This document shows, in pieces, positions 1-6,855 of a stretch of DNA of 64,000 nt. Position 1 is the stretch's first letter. Each line of letters opens with the position of its first letter. The translations under genes were made by a program, and so were the position numbers. The stretch is from Rhizobium leguminosarum. GTDB lineage: Bacteria > Pseudomonadota > Alphaproteobacteria > Rhizobiales > Rhizobiaceae. The notes beneath the pieces are model-generated. The model did no database searches. It was not told the origin of the DNA and was given only the letters and a program-made list of their open reading frames with translations. The DNA lies in contig NZ_CP025012.1 of the NCBI RefSeq assembly GCF_002953715.1, positions 4,273,001 to 4,337,000 on the forward strand. Reading direction: 5' to 3'.

Positions 1-100
1 CTTCACGCTGCACATCATGGCGATGAGGAACGAGATCTGGCGCCGCCGCATTGCCGCCCAGCGCCGTCTTGCTGCCCGCATGGCGAGCCGGGAGGAATAG
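1..100 (+). CDS. ccmC: CcmC heme exporter, C-terminal end only
   Basis: This open frame enters from the left edge and stops at TAG 98-100, leaving 32 visible residues. They read as a hydrophobic end followed by a basic, Arg/Ala-rich tail (EIWRRRIAAQRR), which suits the cytoplasmic C-terminus of CcmC, the membrane protein that hands heme to CcmE in cytochrome c maturation. The assignment rests mainly on position: a 59-residue CcmD-like gene and CcmG follow directly on the same strand, the usual ccmCDG order in rhizobia. The catalytic WWD domain lies outside the window. Confidence 0.65.
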   Translation, partial: FTLHIMAMRNEIWRRRIAAQRRLAARMASREE

Positions 101-102
101 CC

Positions 103-282
103 GTGACGCATGCCTTCTACGTCTACGCTTCCTATGGCTTTGCAGCCCTGGTGACGATTGCCGTCACGGCCTGGACCTGGGCCGACGGCCGCGCCCGCCG
201 CAGGGAACTTGCAGCCCTTGAGGCTGCCGGCATCCGCCGCCGTTCGGCGCGCCCCAAGGACAGTGTGGGGGATGGCGAATGA
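103..282 (+). CDS. ccmD: CcmD, heme exporter accessory protein
   Basis: This 59-residue frame starts with GTG two bases after the ccmC stop; GGAGG of the ccmC 3' end lies at a suitable distance as ribosome site. It has one N-terminal membrane segment (about residues 5-24, starting FYVYASYGFAA) followed by a basic cytoplasmic tail. That is the standard CcmD plan: a small single-pass protein that helps release holo-CcmE from CcmABC. Its stop overlaps the ccmG start as ATGA, so translation is probably coupled. CcmD proteins are poorly conserved, so the call relies on size, topology and position. Confidence 0.75.
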   Translation: MTHAFYVYASYGFAALVTIAVTAWTWADGRARRRELAALEAAGIRRRSARPKDSVGDGE

Positions 283-887
283 ACGACACGCCGGAAAACA
301 CCGCCGCCAAGCCGCGCGGGCTGAGCCGTTACGCATTGGCGCTGCTGCCGCTCATCGTCTTCGGCGGCATCGCTGCCACGGCCGCAAAGATGCTCTACGA
401 CCAGGATTTCCATGGCAAGAACATCGCGGAAATTCCCTCCGCCCTGATCGGCACCAAGGCACCGGCGCTGAACCTGCCGCCTCTCGACGGCGCCAACCTG
501 CCGGCGCTGACCGATGCGGCAATCAAGGGCAAACTGACCCTCGTCAACGTCTTCGCCTCATGGTGCCTCCCCTGCCGCGACGAACATCCGGTCTTGAAAG
601 AACTGGCAAAGGACGGACGACTGAATATCGTCGCCATCAATTACAAGGACCAGAGCGCCAACGCCCTGCGTTTCCTCGGCGAGCTCGGCAACCCTTTTCG
701 GGCGATCGGCGTCGATCCGAACGGCAAGGCAGCGATCGACTGGGGTGTCTACGGCATTCCGGAGAGCTATCTGGTCGGTCCAGACGGCACGATCCTCTAC
801 AAGCGCGTCGGCCCCTTCGACGATATCAGCCTGAAGGAAGGGCTTTTTCCTGCGATGGAAAAGGCGCTCGGCAAGCCGGTCTCCTAA
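279..887 (+). CDS. ccmG: CcmG/CycY thiol:disulfide interchange protein
   Basis: This 202-residue protein is a periplasmic thioredoxin-like reductant of the cytochrome c maturation pathway. It has an uncleaved N-terminal membrane anchor (about residues 18-38) and a thioredoxin fold with the active site WCLPC (Cys96, Cys99). The downstream GVYGIPESYLVGPDG stretch carries the cis-Pro loop typical of DsbE/CcmG. It reduces the apocytochrome CXXCH thiols or CcmH so that heme can be attached. It overlaps ccmD by four bases and closes the visible ccmCDG operon. The family is called cycY in rhizobia. Confidence 0.93.
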   Translation: MNDTPENTAAKPRGLSRYALALLPLIVFGGIAATAAKMLYDQDFHGKNIAEIPSALIGTKAPALNLPPLDGANLPALTDAAIKGKLTLVNVFASWCLPCRDEHPVLKELAKDGRLNIVAINYKDQSANALRFLGELGNPFRAIGVDPNGKAAIDWGVYGIPESYLVGPDGTILYKRVGPFDDISLKEGLFPAMEKALGKPVS

Positions 888-915
888 TGAGGCGTCTTAT
901 CAGGACAAAGAAGCC

Positions 916-1503
916 CTAACCCCCGCCCTGCCAGACTTTGATCGCCTCTACCGGCCAGATCAGCATCACAACATTGAGCGTCAGGTTGTCGCGGATTATG
1001 TAGCCGGTGAAAATCTCGAAGAAGATGGCGATCGCCACCGTGAGCGCCACCGGCGCGCGCCGCGCGAAGAAGAAGCCGACGCACATGAAGACGGTGTCCA
1101 TCGCCGAATTCAGGATGCTGTCGCCGTAATAATCGAGCGCGATCGTTGCCGTGCGGTAGCGGTCGATGATGAGCGGCGAATTCTCGAGCAGCTCCCAGCC
1201 GGATTCGATGGCGAGCGCCAGCAGCAGCCTTGCCGCCAACGGCTTGCCGCGCAGGATGAGATGCGCGAGCCCGTAGAACAGGAAGCCGTGGATGATGTGC
1301 GAGGGCGTATACCAATCCGACAGATGCTGCGAATTGCCGCTGGTATTGACCCCGCCCTCCCACAGCTTGACATAACCGCAGGCGCAGATCGGCACGCGGC
1401 CCATCAGATATTCGGCGACGATCTGGACGATCAGAACCGCAAGACAGGCGACAAACCAGAAATTCTGATGTCTGGCTCTTTCCGCAATTCCATCAACCGT
1501 CAC
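916..1503 (-). CDS. UPF0314 (DUF2585) integral membrane protein
   Basis: This 195-residue protein has about five hydrophobic segments and conserved-looking polar loops (GRVPICACGYVKLWEG, SQHLSDWYTPSHIIHGFLFYG, ENSPLIIDRYR). I recognise it as the UPF0314/DUF2585 family of alphaproteobacteria, whose function is unknown. I chose the GTG at 1503 because it overlaps the ispZ stop as GTGA and gives the usual family length; an upstream ATG at 1596 would run 97 bases into ispZ. It is the last gene of the leftward block and converges on ccmG across 28 bases. Confidence 0.85.
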   Translation of the reverse strand: MTVDGIAERARHQNFWFVACLAVLIVQIVAEYLMGRVPICACGYVKLWEGGVNTSGNSQHLSDWYTPSHIIHGFLFYGLAHLILRGKPLAARLLLALAIESGWELLENSPLIIDRYRTATIALDYYGDSILNSAMDTVFMCVGFFFARRAPVALTVAIAIFFEIFTGYIIRDNLTLNVVMLIWPVEAIKVWQGGG

Positions 1504-2174
1504 TTTTCGGCCTCTTCCTGCGGCGTAACTGTGTGCTTCAGGATGAGCGGCATCTGCGACATGGTGAAGATGAGGGTGATCGGGAGATTGCCCCAAACCT
1601 TGAAGACCACCCAGGCATTGTCCGCCGCCTTCATATCGGGCTGATAGTACCAGTTGAACCCGCGCCAGACGACCTCATTCAGCACCGCACAGAATAGAAA
1701 GAAGATCCCCCAGCGGATGGTGAGCTTGCGCCAGCCTTCGGCATCGAGCTCGAAGGCGGTGTTGAAGACGTAGCCGAGCAGCGACTTTCCGAAAACAAGG
1801 CCGCCGAGCAACGCGACGCCGAAGAGCCCGTTGATGATTGTCGGCTTCATCTTGATGAAGGTCTCGTTCTGCAGATAGATCGCCAGCGCCCCGAAGCTCA
1901 GCACCACCAGACCGGAGACAAAAGGCATGATCGGCAGATGGCCGAGCATGACTTTGGAGACGACGAGTGAAACAATCGTCGCCATCATGAAAAGTGCGGT
2001 AGCGATGAAGAGCGGCCCGCCCAATGCGGCAAGAGCCGGAAACTGCACGGCGAGCCACTCGGCCCGCAGATTGGCAAAGAAGAAGATCAGCAGCGGCCCG
2101 AGTTCCAGCGCCAGTTTCAGCAGCGGGTGATGCCGGTCGGCCGCCGTCGGGGTGATGTCACTTTCGGTGCTCAT
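1500..2174 (-). CDS. ispZ: YciB/IspZ (septation protein A family) inner-membrane protein
   Basis: This 224-residue protein has about six hydrophobic helices, opening with LKLALELGPLLIFFFANLRAE. It carries the family motifs KPTIINGLFG and LTIRWGIFFLFCAVLNEVVWR. YciB/IspZ proteins are inner-membrane proteins tied to cell-envelope synthesis and septation in enterics; the mechanism is not settled. It lies downstream of ftsY, a common alphaproteobacterial order. Its stop overlaps the GTG of the UPF0314 gene. Confidence 0.9.
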   Translation of the reverse strand: MSTESDITPTAADRHHPLLKLALELGPLLIFFFANLRAEWLAVQFPALAALGGPLFIATALFMMATIVSLVVSKVMLGHLPIMPFVSGLVVLSFGALAIYLQNETFIKMKPTIINGLFGVALLGGLVFGKSLLGYVFNTAFELDAEGWRKLTIRWGIFFLFCAVLNEVVWRGFNWYYQPDMKAADNAWVVFKVWGNLPITLIFTMSQMPLILKHTVTPQEEAEK

Positions 2175-2245
2175 GCTTCTTCAAACCTGTTTTTCCTGGA
2201 AACCTGTTTCCTGCCCTGCAGGCTTTCGGCGGCATATCTGTGGCA

Positions 2246-3841
2246 TCATTGCCCAAGCCCGGCAATGGCATGGGCAAAGTCCTCGGCCTCGAACGGCTCC
2301 AGATCCTCGACGCCCTCGCCGACGCCGATGAAATAGACCGGCAGCTTATGCTTGGCCGAGATGGCGACGAGAATGCCGCCGCGCGCCGTGCCGTCGAGCT
2401 TTGTCATGATCAGCCCGTTGACGCCGGCGACGTTGCGGAAGATCTCGACCTGGTTGAGCGCGTTCTGCCCCGTCGTGGCATCGAGGGTCTGCAGCACGGT
2501 ATGCGGCGCATCGGGATCGAGCTTGCCGAGCACCCGCACGATCTTCTCGAGTTCGGCCATCAGCTCTGCCTTGTTCTGCAGGCGGCCGGCGGTATCGACG
2601 ATCAGCACGTCGCATTTTTTCGCCTTCGCCTGTTCGAAGGCATCATAGGCAAGGCCGGCGGCATCGGCGCCGAGCTTGGTGCCGATGAATTCGGATTTCG
2701 TCCGGTCGGCCCAGATTTTCAGCTGCTCGATCGCCGCCGCACGGAAAGTATCGCCGGCGGCCAGCATCACCTTCAGCCCGGCGCCGGAAAGCTTCGCCGC
2801 AAGTTTGCCGATCGTCGTCGTCTTGCCGGTGCCGTTGACGCCGACGACAAGGATGACATGCGGCTTGTGCGAGAGGTCGAGCTGCAGCGGCTTGGCGACC
2901 GGCTTCAGGACCTTGGCGATTTCGGAAGCCATGATCCGGCTGACATCCTCGCCGGTGACATCCTTGCCGTAGCGTTCGGAAGCAAGCGTGTCGGTGACGC
3001 GCATGGCAGTCTCGACGCCGAGATCGGCCTGAATCAGCAGATCTTCGAGATCCTGCAGCGTCTCGTCATCGAGCTTGCGTTTGGTGAAGAGCGCGGTGAT
3101 CTGGCCGGTCAGCTGCGAAGAGGTGCGTGCAAGGCCATTACGCAGGCGCTGGAACCAGCTGAGTTTTGGCTGCAGGACAACAGGCTCCGGCTCGACGACC
3201 TTCGGGCCGGTGGCAAAGCCTCTGGGGAGGATGGGAGAGCCAATCTCCGGTTCTGCCGTGGGGCTAGCCCCCTCTGCCCTGCCGGGCATCTCCCCCACAG
3301 GTGGGGAGATTGGCTGGGAGGGCGAATCCAGTCCTGCGTCATCCTCAGCCGGAATCTCTTCCGGCTCAGTCGGAATCTCTTCTGGAAGCTTTTCGACGAT
3401 CTCTTCGAGGTCAGCCGGCTGTTCTAGCGCTCCGGTCTCCACATGATCTCCCGCCTCGTGGGGGAGATGTCCCAGAGGGACGGAAACGGGTATTTCCGCA
3501 ACGGTTTCGACGGGCGCCTGGATTTCGGTCTGCACCTCCGCTGCCGCCTCGGCTTCCAGCAATGAGAGCGGCACGACACCCATGTCGCTCAGCTGGTCGG
3601 CGGCGGGCAGGATTGAAGATTCGACATCATCGTCAGCAACCGGTGCCTCGACCCCGCCCTCGTCAATATCGGCAGCCGGCCCGCCGGCCGTATCCATTTC
3701 CTCGGCCAGCACCGGATCGTCGGCGACCGGCAGATCTTCGTCGCGCGAACGCGGCTCCAGCTCCCTTTCCACGGCCGCAGGCACAGGTTCTTCAGCCGGC
3801 TTGCCGAAGGTGAAGACCTTTTTGATGAAACTGAGCGCCAT
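2246..3841 (-). CDS. ftsY: FtsY, signal recognition particle receptor
   Basis: This 531-residue GTPase docks SRP-bound ribosomes at the Sec translocon. The N-terminal ~210 residues are acidic and low in complexity, as in long proteobacterial FtsY. The N domain starts near residue 225 (LSWFQRLRNGLARTSSQ). The G domain has a P-loop GVNGTGKTTT near residue 330, DTFRAAAIEQL, DTAGR and TKLDG, and ends in the FIGVGEGVEDLEPF motif. The acidic domain contains two in-frame palindromic repeats (about residues 125-132 and 176-201). It lies between mtaB (16 bases upstream) and ispZ. Confidence 0.97.
   Translation of the reverse strand: MALSFIKKVFTFGKPAEEPVPAAVERELEPRSRDEDLPVADDPVLAEEMDTAGGPAADIDEGGVEAPVADDDVESSILPAADQLSDMGVVPLSLLEAEAAAEVQTEIQAPVETVAEIPVSVPLGHLPHEAGDHVETGALEQPADLEEIVEKLPEEIPTEPEEIPAEDDAGLDSPSQPISPPVGEMPGRAEGASPTAEPEIGSPILPRGFATGPKVVEPEPVVLQPKLSWFQRLRNGLARTSSQLTGQITALFTKRKLDDETLQDLEDLLIQADLGVETAMRVTDTLASERYGKDVTGEDVSRIMASEIAKVLKPVAKPLQLDLSHKPHVILVVGVNGTGKTTTIGKLAAKLSGAGLKVMLAAGDTFRAAAIEQLKIWADRTKSEFIGTKLGADAAGLAYDAFEQAKAKKCDVLIVDTAGRLQNKAELMAELEKIVRVLGKLDPDAPHTVLQTLDATTGQNALNQVEIFRNVAGVNGLIMTKLDGTARGGILVAISAKHKLPVYFIGVGEGVEDLEPFEAEDFAHAIAGLGQ
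3238..3315. repeat. Palindromic element inside ftsY coding sequence
   Basis: The ends are inverted repeats, AGCCAATCTCC at 3238-3248 and GGAGATTGGCT at 3305-3315. They enclose an inner hairpin of ATCTCCCC (3288-3295) and GGGGAGAT (3303-3310). The unit spans 78 bp, exactly 26 codons, and encodes a Pro/Gly/Glu-rich piece of the acidic domain (PVGEMPGRAEGASP and flanks). From memory it resembles a palindromic repeat scattered between genes in rhizobia; here it is read through as protein. Confidence 0.7.
3446..3468. repeat. Second short palindrome inside ftsY
   Basis: ATCTCCC (3446-3452) and GGGAGAT (3462-3468) form a 7-bp stem around CGCCTCGTG. Its core matches the inner hairpin of the element at 3238-3315, about 140 bp away. 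It encodes part of LGHLPHEAGDH in the FtsY acidic domain and may be a partial copy of the same element. Confidence 0.55.
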
Positions 3842-3857
3842 GGGAATTCCGTGAAAG

Positions 3858-5132
3858 TCAGGCCGCGGCTGCGGCCGTCAATTGCATGTCGAGATGCTTG
3901 CCATTGTGGCCGGTGATCGTGACCGGCACAAGTTCGCCGGGACGAAGGCCGGGTGCCGCGACCAGCGTGAAGTTCTCCGTATGCGCCAGGCCGTTGTTTT
4001 CGACAAGCAGCCATTGCCGGGTTCCGATCATCCCATCGAGATGGGATTGATGCAGCCTATGTCCAGTGGCGCGCAGCCTTGCGGCACGATCCTTGACCAG
4101 CGACCGGTCGAGCTGCGGCATGCGCGCTGCCGGCGTGCCGGGACGCGGACTGTAGGGGAAGACATGCAGATGGGCGATACCAGCCTCTTCGGCCAGCCGC
4201 AGGGCATTATCGAACATCTCTTCGGTTTCTGTGGGAAAGCCGGCGATCATATCGGCGCCGAAGCTCATCTCGGGGCGGAGGCGGCGCGCATCCTCGATGA
4301 AACGCAGCGCATCGGCGCGTAAATGCCGGCGCTTCATGCGCTTCAGGATCATGTCGTCGCCGTGCTGCAGCGAGAGATGCAGATGCGGCATGAAGCGTGG
4401 CTCGTCAGCGATGAGATCCATCAGGTGGGCATCGGCCTCGATGCTGTCGATCGAGGAAAGCCGCAGGCGGCGAATATCGGGGATTTGTTTCAAAAGCGTC
4501 TTCGCCAAAAGCCCGAGCGTCGGCGCGCCCGGCAGATCGCCGCCATAGCTGGTGGCATCGACGCCGGTCAGCACGATCTCCCGGTAACCGCCGTCGACGA
4601 GATTGCGAGCCTGGTCGACGACAGCTCCCATCGGCACGGAGCGGGAATTGCCGCGGCCATAGGGAATGATGCAGAAGGTGCAGCGATGGTCACAGCCGTT
4701 CTGCACCTGGATGAAGGCACGCACATGGCCGTCGATATGCCTGACCATCTGCGGCGCCGTCGCCTTGACGCTCATGATGTCGTTGACGCAAAGTTTCTCT
4801 TCGGCCGAAACGCCGAAGTCCGGCAGGCCGCGATAGGAGGCGCTCGTCAGCTTTTCCTCGTTGCCGAGCACGGCATCGACCTCCGCCATTTCGGCGAAGG
4901 TCTGCTTTTCCGTCTGTGCGGCGCAGCCGGTGACGATGATGCGGGCATGCGGATTGTCGCGTCGTGCCCGGCGGATCGCCTGGCGGGCCTGGCGCACGGC
5001 CTCGCCGGTCACGGCACAGGTGTTGACCAGGATGGCGTTGTTGAGCCCGGCCTTCTCAGCCTGCGCCTTCATCACTTCGGATTCATATGTGTTGAGGCGG
5101 CAGCCGAAGGTAATGACCTCGATGCCGCTCAC
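3858..5132 (-). CDS. mtaB: MtaB-type tRNA methylthiotransferase
   Basis: This 424-residue radical-SAM enzyme is of the MiaB/MtaB class, which adds a methylthio group to t6A37 of tRNAs. The N-terminal methylthiotransferase domain starts ITFGCRLNTYESEV and holds three cysteine sites (GCRLN, NTCAVT, GCAAQ) for the second iron-sulfur cluster. The radical-SAM motif CDHRCTFC lies near residues 147-154, and a TRAM-like C-terminal segment follows. I chose the GTG at 5132 because it overlaps the dapF stop as GTGA and directly precedes the conserved start; an in-frame ATG upstream would extend 120 bases into dapF. Confidence 0.92.
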   Translation of the reverse strand: MSGIEVITFGCRLNTYESEVMKAQAEKAGLNNAILVNTCAVTGEAVRQARQAIRRARRDNPHARIIVTGCAAQTEKQTFAEMAEVDAVLGNEEKLTSASYRGLPDFGVSAEEKLCVNDIMSVKATAPQMVRHIDGHVRAFIQVQNGCDHRCTFCIIPYGRGNSRSVPMGAVVDQARNLVDGGYREIVLTGVDATSYGGDLPGAPTLGLLAKTLLKQIPDIRRLRLSSIDSIEADAHLMDLIADEPRFMPHLHLSLQHGDDMILKRMKRRHLRADALRFIEDARRLRPEMSFGADMIAGFPTETEEMFDNALRLAEEAGIAHLHVFPYSPRPGTPAARMPQLDRSLVKDRAARLRATGHRLHQSHLDGMIGTRQWLLVENNGLAHTENFTLVAAPGLRPGELVPVTITGHNGKHLDMQLTAAAAA

Positions 5133-6034
5133 TGCGCCTCCGCCTCTCGGGTACCATCGCGCGACCAGAGACCGGTCGAAGGATCGAGCCTGCCCGACCA
5201 TTCCCATTCGGCCGGGCCGGTCATGATCACATGATCGTCGCGCTCGCGCCATTCGATGGAAAGCGTGGCCGGCGGCTTGGCGCTTGCCACATTGATCGTC
5301 ACCTTGCGGCCGGTGCGGCCGGTGCGCGCAGCACTGACGGCAGCCGAACAGGCAGCCGAGCCGCAGGCAAGCGTCAGTCCCGCGCCGCGCTCCCAGGTGC
5401 GCGTCGTCACCGATGTCGGCGAGGTGACTTGCGCCAGCGTGATATTGGCGCGCTCGGGAAACATGGGATGGTTTTCGAGTAACGGTCCGAAACGGGCGAG
5501 ATCATAGGACATCACGTCCCTGTCCACCCAGAAGATTGCATGCGGATTGCCCATCGACATCGCCGACGGCGAATGCAGTACCGGGTTGTCGATCGGGCCG
5601 ATCTGCAGTTCGATGCGGCTGGTGTCGTGGAATTCTTCCGCCAGCGGGATCCTGTTCCAATCGAACACCGGCCGGCCCATATCGACGGAGATCGTCCCGT
5701 CCTCGTGCTCGACGGCGTTGAGGATGCCGGCGACCGTCTGGAAGGTGAAGACCTTCCTGCCGGTCTCGGCGGCAAGCGCCTGCACCACGCAGCGCGTGCC
5801 GTTGCCGCAGGCCTGCGCCTTCGAGCCATCGGAATTCAGGATATCGATGAAGGCATCGGTGCCTTCGGCCTTCGGATCATGGATCGCCATGATCTGATCG
5901 AACTCAGTCTGCGGATCGGCATTGAGTGCGACCGCCGCCGCCGGCGTCACCTTGTCCGGCCGGCCGCGCATGTCGACGACCAGGATCTTGTTGCCAAGCC
6001 CGTTCATCCTCGCGAATTCGACCGTTGCGCTCAT
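5129..6034 (-). CDS. dapF: Diaminopimelate epimerase
   Basis: This 301-residue enzyme converts LL- to meso-diaminopimelate for lysine and peptidoglycan synthesis. Both catalytic cysteines are present: Cys76 in QACGNGTRC and Cys224 in LTLACGSAAC. The start MSATVEFARMNGLGNKILVVD matches the family N-terminus. It is the promoter-proximal gene of a run dapF-mtaB-ftsY-ispZ-UPF0314 with short gaps or overlaps, so these may be co-transcribed. Confidence 0.97.
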   Translation of the reverse strand: MSATVEFARMNGLGNKILVVDMRGRPDKVTPAAAVALNADPQTEFDQIMAIHDPKAEGTDAFIDILNSDGSKAQACGNGTRCVVQALAAETGRKVFTFQTVAGILNAVEHEDGTISVDMGRPVFDWNRIPLAEEFHDTSRIELQIGPIDNPVLHSPSAMSMGNPHAIFWVDRDVMSYDLARFGPLLENHPMFPERANITLAQVTSPTSVTTRTWERGAGLTLACGSAACSAAVSAARTGRTGRKVTINVASAKPPATLSIEWRERDDHVIMTGPAEWEWSGRLDPSTGLWSRDGTREAEAQ

Positions 6035-6150
6035 AGTATCATTCCGTCTGTCTTTCCGGTGTATATGGCGGAAATGCGAGGGAATTACCAGTGGGTGAGT
6101 GCCGGGCAGGCGTTGCAGCCCGCTGACCCATTGAGGCAGCAGTTCGGCTT

Positions 6151-6375
6151 TTACCGCTGTGCACCGTCGGGATCGAAGGATGCAGCATGGGCTTCGACAA
6201 TAGCTGCGGTGATGACCTTTCTCAGCTCGTAGACCAGCGAACGGGACCGCTTGCGATCCAGATCCTGTGCAGCCTTCGCCAGATTCAGGCCTTCGTTCAG
6301 GACAATATGATGGGCCCGCGCCAGCGCCCAGCTCTCAATATCAGCATTTAGCATTCGATATCTCCGCCGATTCAT
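6151..6375 (-). CDS. Small hypothetical protein
   Basis: This 74-residue frame is rich in Ala, Arg and Leu (ADIESWALARAHHIVL, LNLAKAAQDLDRKRSRSLVYELRKVITAAI). It is predicted helical, with no signal peptide or membrane segment. I do not recognise the family. It could be genuine because its residue pattern is that of a soluble helical protein rather than an antisense shadow, and it stands alone upstream of dapF. A second in-frame ATG at 6354 would shorten it by seven residues. Confidence 0.45.
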   Translation of the reverse strand: MNRRRYRMLNADIESWALARAHHIVLNEGLNLAKAAQDLDRKRSRSLVYELRKVITAAIVEAHAASFDPDGAQR

Positions 6376-6638
6376 TCGGCATCAAGGATATTCACGAATC
6401 ATTTTACAGGACGCACTTAAGTAGAAAGTAGAATCATAAGCAGAATAATTTGCAACTGGCGTTGACAGCGAATTCGGCCGCCGGAGTGGCAATATTTATC
6501 GGCAAAACCTGAAACCCTGGCGGATTGCGCAAGCCAATACGTCGCTTTGTTTGAGTATGTACTTTTGCTGCAACCGTTGGATGAGGCGAGTCACACGGCT
6601 TCTCAGAAGTCGGTCATGCGGTCATTTGTCCGCATTGC

Positions 6639-6667
6639 CTTGACTTTCACCCGACTTTCCTGTTTAT
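6639..6667 (+). promoter_or_regulatory. Sigma70-type promoter for the ffh leader RNA
   Basis: CTTGAC at 6639-6644 is followed, after exactly 17 bases, by GTTTAT at 6662-6667. The first box equals the rhizobial -35 consensus CTTGAC and the second is close to CTATAT. Transcription would begin near 6674, just upstream of the structured leader. Confidence 0.6.
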
Positions 6668-6673
6668 CGCGCC

Positions 6674-6770
6674 CAATCCGCGACGAGCCGCATGACTCCG
6701 AGCCGCCGACCGGGACCTGAGATCCCGGAGGTCAACACCCGACAGCGCGATGCGCCCTCGGGTGCTTTTT
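6674..6770 (+). ncRNA. Structured leader RNA upstream of ffh
   Basis: About 97 nt lie between a good promoter and an intrinsic terminator. Hairpin 1 is CCGGGA (6710-6715) with TCCCGG (6723-6728). Hairpin 2 is CACCCGA (6736-6742) with TCGGGTG (6758-6764), an inner GC-rich hairpin and then a T run. I recall that conserved RNA elements upstream of ffh have been described in alphaproteobacteria, and this is a likely member; I could not check the family. It lacks the GGAAGCAGCC-type signature of 4.5S SRP RNA. The 5' end is inferred from the promoter. Confidence 0.6.
6736..6770 (+). terminator. Intrinsic terminator or attenuator before ffh
   Basis: A perfect 7-bp stem (CACCCGA/TCGGGTG) encloses a GC-rich loop and is followed by CTTTTT at 6765-6770. 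It lies 85 bases before the ffh ATG. Transcription of ffh must read through it or start after it, so it may set the ratio of small RNA to ffh mRNA. Confidence 0.65.
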
Positions 6771-6855
6771 GGCTTTGCGTCTTGTTTTCGTCAAGGAAAA
6801 GCACGACGTTTCCGGGCATATTCAAACCCGCCCGAAACGTATCAAGGAAGAGCCG

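Noticed and set aside
2240..3427. 395-codon open frame opposite ftsY
   Set aside because: It covers the FtsY GTPase domain in antisense and shows no family of its own.
6674..6770. 4.5S SRP RNA next to ffh
   Set aside because: The fold has no GGAAGCAGCC-type tetraloop/symmetric-loop signature; it reads as a leader RNA instead.
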